From: Bacteroides sp. CAG:1060
GTDB taxonomy: Bacteria; Bacteroidota; Bacteroidia; Bacteroidales; UBA932
NCBI GenBank assembly: GCA_000432655.1
Contig: HF986301.1
Coordinates: 66,159 to 86,601, forward strand
DNA: 20,443 bases
Direction: 5' to 3'
Shown: piece after piece, positions 16,098-20,443 of the stretch
Numbering within the stretch: position 1 is the first letter of the stretch
How the letters are laid out: every line of letters begins with the position of its first letter
Position numbers and translations under genes: made by a program
The notes under the pieces: model-generated
The model's input: only the letters and a program-made list of their open reading frames with translations
Database searches by the model: none
What the model was told of the DNA's origin: nothing

Positions 16098-16937
16098 ATG
16101 GCAACAATAGAAGATCTCAAAAAGATTTCCTCACAGGTCCGCAGGGACATCGTCAGGATGGTTACTATGGCCAAATCCGGACACCCGGGTGGATCTTTGG
16201 GCATCACAGATGTGATGACAACGCTTTATTTCAATGAAATGAAGCATGATCCGGCCACATGGACCCGCAGTGGAAAAGGACAGGATGTTTTCATTATTTC
16301 CGCCGGACATCTCGCCCCTGTGTATTATTCAGTACTCGCACGCTCAGGTTATTTCCCTGTAAGCGAGCTTGGAACACTCCGTAAATTCGGCAGCCGCCTT
16401 CAGGGACATCCATGCGTAACGGACGGACTCCCTGGCGTATTCAAGCCTTCAGGCTCTCTCGGACAGGGCCTTTCAGTGGCAGCGGGCATCGCCCTCGGCA
16501 AAAAGCTCGATGGAGACGAGAACCGCGTTTACTGCCTCTGCGGTGACGGTGAAAGCGAGGAAGGACAGATCTGGGAAGCCGGAATGTGGGCTGTTCACCA
16601 CAAGGTAGACAACCTCATTGCATTTACCGACTGGAACGGACAGCAGATTGACGGTCCTACCACCACCATTACCGGTATTGAAGACCTCAGCGAAAAGTGG
16701 GGTGCTTTCGGATGGGATGTCATCATCGCAGACGGACACGACTACGAGAGCATTCTCAATGCATTTACCATGGCACACAAAGCCAACGGCAAGCCAAAAA
16801 TGATTCTCTTCAAGACTGAAATGGGTCACGGAGTAGACTTTATGGCAGGCACACACGAGTGGCACGGCAAGGCTCCGTCAGCAGAGCAGTGCGAGGCCGC
16901 TATGAAGCAGTTACCTGAAACTTTAGGAGATTTTTAG
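16098..16937 (+). CDS. Transketolase, N-terminal (thiamine diphosphate-binding) subunit
   Basis: First half of a split transketolase, which moves two-carbon ketol units between sugar phosphates in the non-oxidative pentose phosphate pathway. The 279-residue protein carries the N-terminal domain of the enzyme: SGHPGGSLG (27-35) with the phosphate-contact His29, SAGHLAPVYYS (68-78), SGSLGQGLSVAAGIALG (118-134), and the thiamine diphosphate/metal motif from GDG (149-151) to Asn180 (GDGESEEGQIWEAGMW then FTDWNGQQIDG). I start at the ATG at 16098; longer in-frame extensions run into lepA and its promoter. The stop TAG is one base from the start of the C-terminal subunit, so the two are made together. 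Split transketolases are common in Bacteroidota, archaea and others. The active site needs both chains. Confidence 0.95.
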   Translation: MATIEDLKKISSQVRRDIVRMVTMAKSGHPGGSLGITDVMTTLYFNEMKHDPATWTRSGKGQDVFIISAGHLAPVYYSVLARSGYFPVSELGTLRKFGSRLQGHPCVTDGLPGVFKPSGSLGQGLSVAAGIALGKKLDGDENRVYCLCGDGESEEGQIWEAGMWAVHHKVDNLIAFTDWNGQQIDGPTTTITGIEDLSEKWGAFGWDVIIADGHDYESILNAFTMAHKANGKPKMILFKTEMGHGVDFMAGTHEWHGKAPSAEQCEAAMKQLPETLGDF

Positions 16938-16938
16938 T

Positions 16939-17895
16939 ATGAAGAAATATATTGACACAGGCAAAGTCGATACCCGCAGCGGTTTCGGTGAAGGTCTTGC
17001 CATCGCAGGACGCGAAGACGAGAGAGTGCTTGCCCTTACGGCAGACCTCAAAGGCTCTCTCAAGATGGGAGCTTTCGCAAAGGCATTCCCTGAAAGATTC
17101 ATCCAGTGCGGTATCGCAGAATCCAACATGGTCGGCGTAGCGGCAGGACTTGCCATTACCGGAAAGGTTCCTTTCATCGGTTCTTTCGCCGAGTTCGTTA
17201 CCGGTCGTGTATATGACCAGCTTCGTCAGGAAGTGGCATACGGCCACACCAATGTGAAAATAGCTTCTTCACACGCAGGTATCACCCTCGGAGAAGACGG
17301 CGCCACACACCAGACAATGGAAGATGTCGCTCTTATGCGCGCCCTCCCTGGAATGGTAGTCATCGTTCCTTGCGATTACAACCAGACCAAGAACGCAACT
17401 ATCGCCGCTGCAAAATATGTAGGCCCTGTCTATCTTCGCTTCGGTCGTCCTTCCGTACCTAATTTCACTCCGGCAGACGAGCCGTTCGAAATCGGAAAGA
17501 TTTACAACCTCAACGAAGGAAAGGATGTAACCATCATCACCAACGGACACCTTGTATGGCCGGCTCTTGAGGCTGCAGAAGCCCTTGAGGCAGAAGGCAT
17601 CAGCGCAGAGGTCCTCAATGTGGCCACAGTGAAGCCTCTTGACGAGAAGGCTCTCCTCGAGTCTATCGGCAAGACAGGATGCGCTGTTGTCGCAGAAGAG
17701 CACAATATGACCGGTGGCCTCGGAGAGGCTGTTGCCGGTGTACTCGCAGCCAACCTTCCTGCTCCGCTGGAGTTCGTCAACGGTAAGGACCGTTTCGGTC
17801 AGTCAGGTACTCCTGCAGAACTTCTCAAGGCATACGGACTTGACGCCCCGCATATCGTGGAGGCTGCCAAGAAAGTTATTGCCCGCAAGAAATAA
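16939..17895 (+). CDS. Transketolase, C-terminal (pyrimidine-binding) subunit
   Basis: Second half of the split transketolase, 318 residues. It contains the PYR domain with Glu61 in QCGIAESNMVG, the residue that activates the cofactor. Next come GSFAEFVTGRVYDQLRQE (81-98), SHAGITLGEDGATHQTMEDV (111-130), with residues expected to contact sugar and phosphate, and ALPGMVVIVP. The transketolase C-terminal domain follows from about residue 195 (DVTIITNGHLVWPALEAAEA) to DRFGQSGTPAEL near the end. Family members of this type include the C-terminal parts of transketolase and the related DXS; the DLKGSLKMGAFAKAFPERF lead fits the split transketolase group. It follows the N-terminal subunit by one base and is followed by a hairpin terminator, making a two-gene operon. 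Confidence 0.95.
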   Translation: MKKYIDTGKVDTRSGFGEGLAIAGREDERVLALTADLKGSLKMGAFAKAFPERFIQCGIAESNMVGVAAGLAITGKVPFIGSFAEFVTGRVYDQLRQEVAYGHTNVKIASSHAGITLGEDGATHQTMEDVALMRALPGMVVIVPCDYNQTKNATIAAAKYVGPVYLRFGRPSVPNFTPADEPFEIGKIYNLNEGKDVTIITNGHLVWPALEAAEALEAEGISAEVLNVATVKPLDEKALLESIGKTGCAVVAEEHNMTGGLGEAVAGVLAANLPAPLEFVNGKDRFGQSGTPAELLKAYGLDAPHIVEAAKKVIARKK

Positions 17896-17906
17896 TTTCT
17901 TGATAT

Positions 17907-17950
17907 AACGAAAAAGAGGTCGACTAAAAGGTCGGCCTCTTTTCGTTTTT
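17907..17950 (+). terminator. Intrinsic terminator after the transketolase operon, probably bidirectional
   Basis: AACGAAAAAGAGGTCGAC (17907-17924) pairs with GTCGGCCTCTTTTCGTT (17931-17947), with one bulged A and one G-U pair, around a 6-base loop TAAAAG, and ends in a T-run. It begins 12 bases after the transketolase stop. The opposing lipoprotein gene ends at 17963, and the minus-strand reading of the same hairpin also ends T-rich (CTCTTTTTCGTT). Confidence 0.85.
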
Positions 17951-17962
17951 ATGAACAATCAA

Positions 17963-20440
17963 TTACTCCTTAAAGCCAGCGACATCCGCCATACTCGTAG
18001 GAATAATCTCGTAAAGATCGTCGAATATCTCCATAACACCTGACAGATTCGCTGTCTTATGAGCTATCTTCTCATCTTTATAGACAGCATACTTGGTAAC
18101 ATATGAAGCTACAATACCTCCTTTCGCTCCAGTAAACTTGGTCGTAGTGCTCTTTCCATCCACGCACCATGTGGTGGCAGTGTCAGGAGCGGTGAGGTCC
18201 TTGACCGTAACATACTGTCCGAGATAATCGGCACACTGCGAGTCATCAATCACCGGCACAACAATGTCCGCTTTCTTGTCAGTCTTATAGATTGTAGCCT
18301 TCCTAATCTGAGGCAAACCTTTATTAAGGTCGTATGTGGCACGCTGAAGTCCTATGATGACCTTCGTTCCGACAGGAAGAGTCTTCTCGGTAAAGTTTTC
18401 ATCCTTAACGATAATACCTGAATGCGCTTCTCCCGTATTGTCCACAACGGATATCACCTGGTAGAGTGCGCCTCCCTCATTGTTCGCAGCCACATATCCC
18501 ACGACAGCCACAAGATCCTTCAATGATGCCCCGGACTGCATACCGGCAAGCTTGGCATTAAGTTCTTTCACACTTATGGCCTGATCCTCAGAAGGTCTTT
18601 CTTCTTTCTCGCTAAACTCAATGGAAGTCGCCATAGTGTTGGCATATTTGGTGTCATTGCCGGACACGGCCACCAAGTAACCTGTCACAATCACAGAAGA
18701 GCCGACATACTTGTCGATATTAAGTTCATTTACAGGATAGGAAATAGTAGCAATCGTCTCTGTACCATCGATAGTCACATTATAATGAGGCTGATAAATC
18801 TCATCCTTATAATAAGAAAGCACGCCTGTATACTTAACATACTTTATGGATGGAGAGTTGGCATAAGCATCGAAGTCAGCAGCTTTAAACTCCACCGGAG
18901 TCGGATATGTAACAGTTCCTTCAGACACTTTCTCTATCTCAGAGCTCTCACCGAACTGCTTCATACCGCCATAAACGGTGGTAGCACCCTCCACTATGAC
19001 ATTATACCCGACCTCCATTCCGTGTTTCTTCTTGAATACCAGGATAGTTCCTGTACCGTCATCCACGAGAAATCCTTTAGTATGGATACCTACTATCTGA
19101 CCCTGAATCTTATAAATTTCATCAGTAGGAGAGTTCAGCACATCTGCAATGCTTGACATCGGTACCTCCTCGGAACCGCCGAAGACAATTTCCTGACCAC
19201 CCTCTCCCGGCACAAGAAGAACATCGTCAATACGATTCACGCTGCTCATCTTAGCCACGAATTTGATATATAGTTTACTTGTACCTTCAGGAAGGGTAAA
19301 GTCCGCGCTGGCGAGTCTCCAGTCGCCCGGAACATCCTCCACATCTCCAAATCCGTAATCAAGAGCCTGCGACCAGGTCTGTCCATCAGCGGAAAGACGA
19401 ACCTCGAAATCAGACTTAACAAAAGTGTTGGTAGCGCCCTGTGCGTAACGCTGCGCGCCAAAACTCAGATGCAACTTTGTACCAGGAAGCGAAATATTCT
19501 CTATAATAAAGTAGTTTGGAGCAGTACTGAAGAAGATATTGTTCTTTCCTGATCCGTCATAAAGTGAGAGCGATCCCTTGGAAGACTGGTTGGTACGGAG
19601 ACTCATCTTCTGGAAGCTGTATGTAACGGCATCTGATCCAGAACCCTTATGACCATTCCAGCCGTCAAACTCATCAAGGTATGGCCACGAACCGCCGTCC
19701 GAGCCGAATGTCTGAGAAGAGAGTTCCTTATCGAATGTATTGTAATAAATAGCTCCTTCCGGAACATCCTCCCCGGCCACGCCATTGTCTTTTACATCCA
19801 CAGGAACCGTGTACATAAAAGTCTTATATGAACCGAACAACCATCCGGTAATAGTAAGGCTATGTCCCTTGTAATTGGTACGGAAGTCCTCTGACATATA
19901 GTCAAGACTACCTACCACATCAGTACCATCAATCTCAAAATTGGTATAATTGCCTGAGATAAGTACCGTTCCGGTATAGGTGACGTACTTTATCGAAGGA
20001 TTCTTCATATACGCAGCAATCTCTTCCGCACCAAAAGCCTCAGCCTCCGGAAATACTACATCAATATGCTCACCTGTCTTCTCAAGCTCACATCCCATAC
20101 CGAATTGGACAAGACCATTTCTTGCACTTGTCTCACCCTTTACATTTACAACATCACCAATCTTAAGCCCATGCTCTTCACCCTTAAAGGCATAGATGCG
20201 ATCTTCACCATCCTGCTGAAGAATCACACCCTTCTCATTAACTCCAGCCACGACGGCCTTCAGCTCAAAAGTCTCACCAACCTTGCTATCCAGAACAGAA
20301 GCAATAGTGGTGGTTCCCCAATCAACTCCCGGGTTCGGCTCCGGCTCTGGAGTCTGCTTGGTGCAGGAGAAGCACATAGCCCCTACAAGTGCGACAAGAG
20401 CCGCCTTAAAAAAAAGATTTGATTTTTTAAAAAAACACAT
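17963..20440 (-). CDS. Modular exported lipoprotein with duplicated OB-like modules and a DUF5689-like C-terminus
   Basis: Predicted surface or periplasmic lipoprotein, 825 residues. The N-terminus has KK, a hydrophobic stretch and a lipobox ending at Cys26 (LVGAMCFSC), then a Pro/Glu linker. Four regions follow. Module A (45-215) and module B (428-610) resemble each other: both start IASVL/IADVL, contain a G..KG.(I/L)..DG...I..FK..HG...G..V.V.G pattern, and share PSIKYV.YTG. Between them, 230-415 looks like a beta-sandwich (jelly-roll) binding domain with FEVRLSADGQTWSQ and RIDDVLLV. The last part (621-825) resembles DUF5689 (SVKELNAKLAGMQSG, LVAVVGYVAANNEGG, LPVGTKVIIGL). Such proteins in Bacteroidota often accompany nutrient uptake or extracellular nuclease loci; function here is unknown. 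The start at 20440 is three bases from the window edge, so any upstream partner is not visible. The module boundaries are my reading of the sequence. Confidence 0.82.
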   Translation of the reverse strand: MCFFKKSNLFFKAALVALVGAMCFSCTKQTPEPEPNPGVDWGTTTIASVLDSKVGETFELKAVVAGVNEKGVILQQDGEDRIYAFKGEEHGLKIGDVVNVKGETSARNGLVQFGMGCELEKTGEHIDVVFPEAEAFGAEEIAAYMKNPSIKYVTYTGTVLISGNYTNFEIDGTDVVGSLDYMSEDFRTNYKGHSLTITGWLFGSYKTFMYTVPVDVKDNGVAGEDVPEGAIYYNTFDKELSSQTFGSDGGSWPYLDEFDGWNGHKGSGSDAVTYSFQKMSLRTNQSSKGSLSLYDGSGKNNIFFSTAPNYFIIENISLPGTKLHLSFGAQRYAQGATNTFVKSDFEVRLSADGQTWSQALDYGFGDVEDVPGDWRLASADFTLPEGTSKLYIKFVAKMSSVNRIDDVLLVPGEGGQEIVFGGSEEVPMSSIADVLNSPTDEIYKIQGQIVGIHTKGFLVDDGTGTILVFKKKHGMEVGYNVIVEGATTVYGGMKQFGESSEIEKVSEGTVTYPTPVEFKAADFDAYANSPSIKYVKYTGVLSYYKDEIYQPHYNVTIDGTETIATISYPVNELNIDKYVGSSVIVTGYLVAVSGNDTKYANTMATSIEFSEKEERPSEDQAISVKELNAKLAGMQSGASLKDLVAVVGYVAANNEGGALYQVISVVDNTGEAHSGIIVKDENFTEKTLPVGTKVIIGLQRATYDLNKGLPQIRKATIYKTDKKADIVVPVIDDSQCADYLGQYVTVKDLTAPDTATTWCVDGKSTTTKFTGAKGGIVASYVTKYAVYKDEKIAHKTANLSGVMEIFDDLYEIIPTSMADVAGFKE
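18611..19159 (-). repeat. Coding repeat, copy B of the OB-like module in the lipoprotein
   Basis: Encodes residues 428-610. Landmarks are IADVL, GFLVDDGTGTILVFKKKHG and PSIKYVKYTG in the same order and nearly the same spacing as copy A. Confidence 0.7.
19796..20308 (-). repeat. Coding repeat, copy A of the OB-like module in the lipoprotein
   Basis: Encodes residues 45-215. Shared landmarks with copy B are IASVL at the start, a GV(I)LQQDG...IYAFK..EHG core, and PSIKYVTYTG about 105 residues in. The similarity is at protein level; the DNA has diverged. Confidence 0.7.
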
Positions 20441-20443
20441 GAT

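Noticed and set aside
1..20443. A hidden defence system, prophage, insertion sequence or CRISPR array
   Set aside because: No recombinase, transposase, toxin-antitoxin pair, nuclease or spaced repeats were seen; nearly all sequence is covered by recognisable core genes.

Overview
The window reads as ordinary chromosome of a member of Bacteroidota, most likely order Bacteroidales. Three things point there. Promoter-like boxes fit the phylum's sigma consensus TAnnTTTG. Start codons generally lack a Shine-Dalgarno sequence. The gene families and their order are typical of the phylum: DUF2723, DUF4271-hemD-rnpA-yidD, split transketolase and a DUF5689-like lipoprotein. I see no insertion sequence, prophage, CRISPR array, tRNA or rRNA.

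Left part (1-6787, minus strand). A tripartite efflux operon is transcribed toward the left edge: a TolC-type outer membrane channel, a lipoprotein membrane fusion protein, then an RND pump cut by the window edge. Upstream of it, on the same strand, are an RlmI-like SAM-dependent methyltransferase and lgt. A hairpin followed by a T-run separates lgt from the efflux operon and ends directly at the tolC start codon.

Middle part (6787-13786). Phosphoglycerate kinase (plus strand) diverges from the methyltransferase. It converges on a large DUF2723 membrane protein across a perfect 18-bp stem terminator. Diverging from DUF2723 is a plus-strand cluster: an SUI1/YciH-like factor, a DUF4271 membrane protein, uroporphyrinogen-III synthase, the RNase P protein and YidD. 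These genes abut or overlap by a few bases. A likely secondary promoter lies in the 3' end of the DUF4271 gene.

Right part (13788-20443). lepA and a YqaA-type membrane protein form a minus-strand pair that converges on yidD with a single base between the stop codons. Split transketolase subunits (plus strand) diverge from lepA. They end at a hairpin terminator facing a long minus-strand lipoprotein built from duplicated modules.

The most notable non-coding pattern is at the three divergent gene pairs (methyltransferase/pgk, DUF2723/SUI1, lepA/transketolase). Each has two -7 boxes facing each other on opposite strands, separated by 13 or 14 bases. I find no convincing new multi-gene system. 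The better leads are these symmetric promoters, the hairpin at the tolC start, the low-complexity loop in TolC, and the modular lipoprotein.
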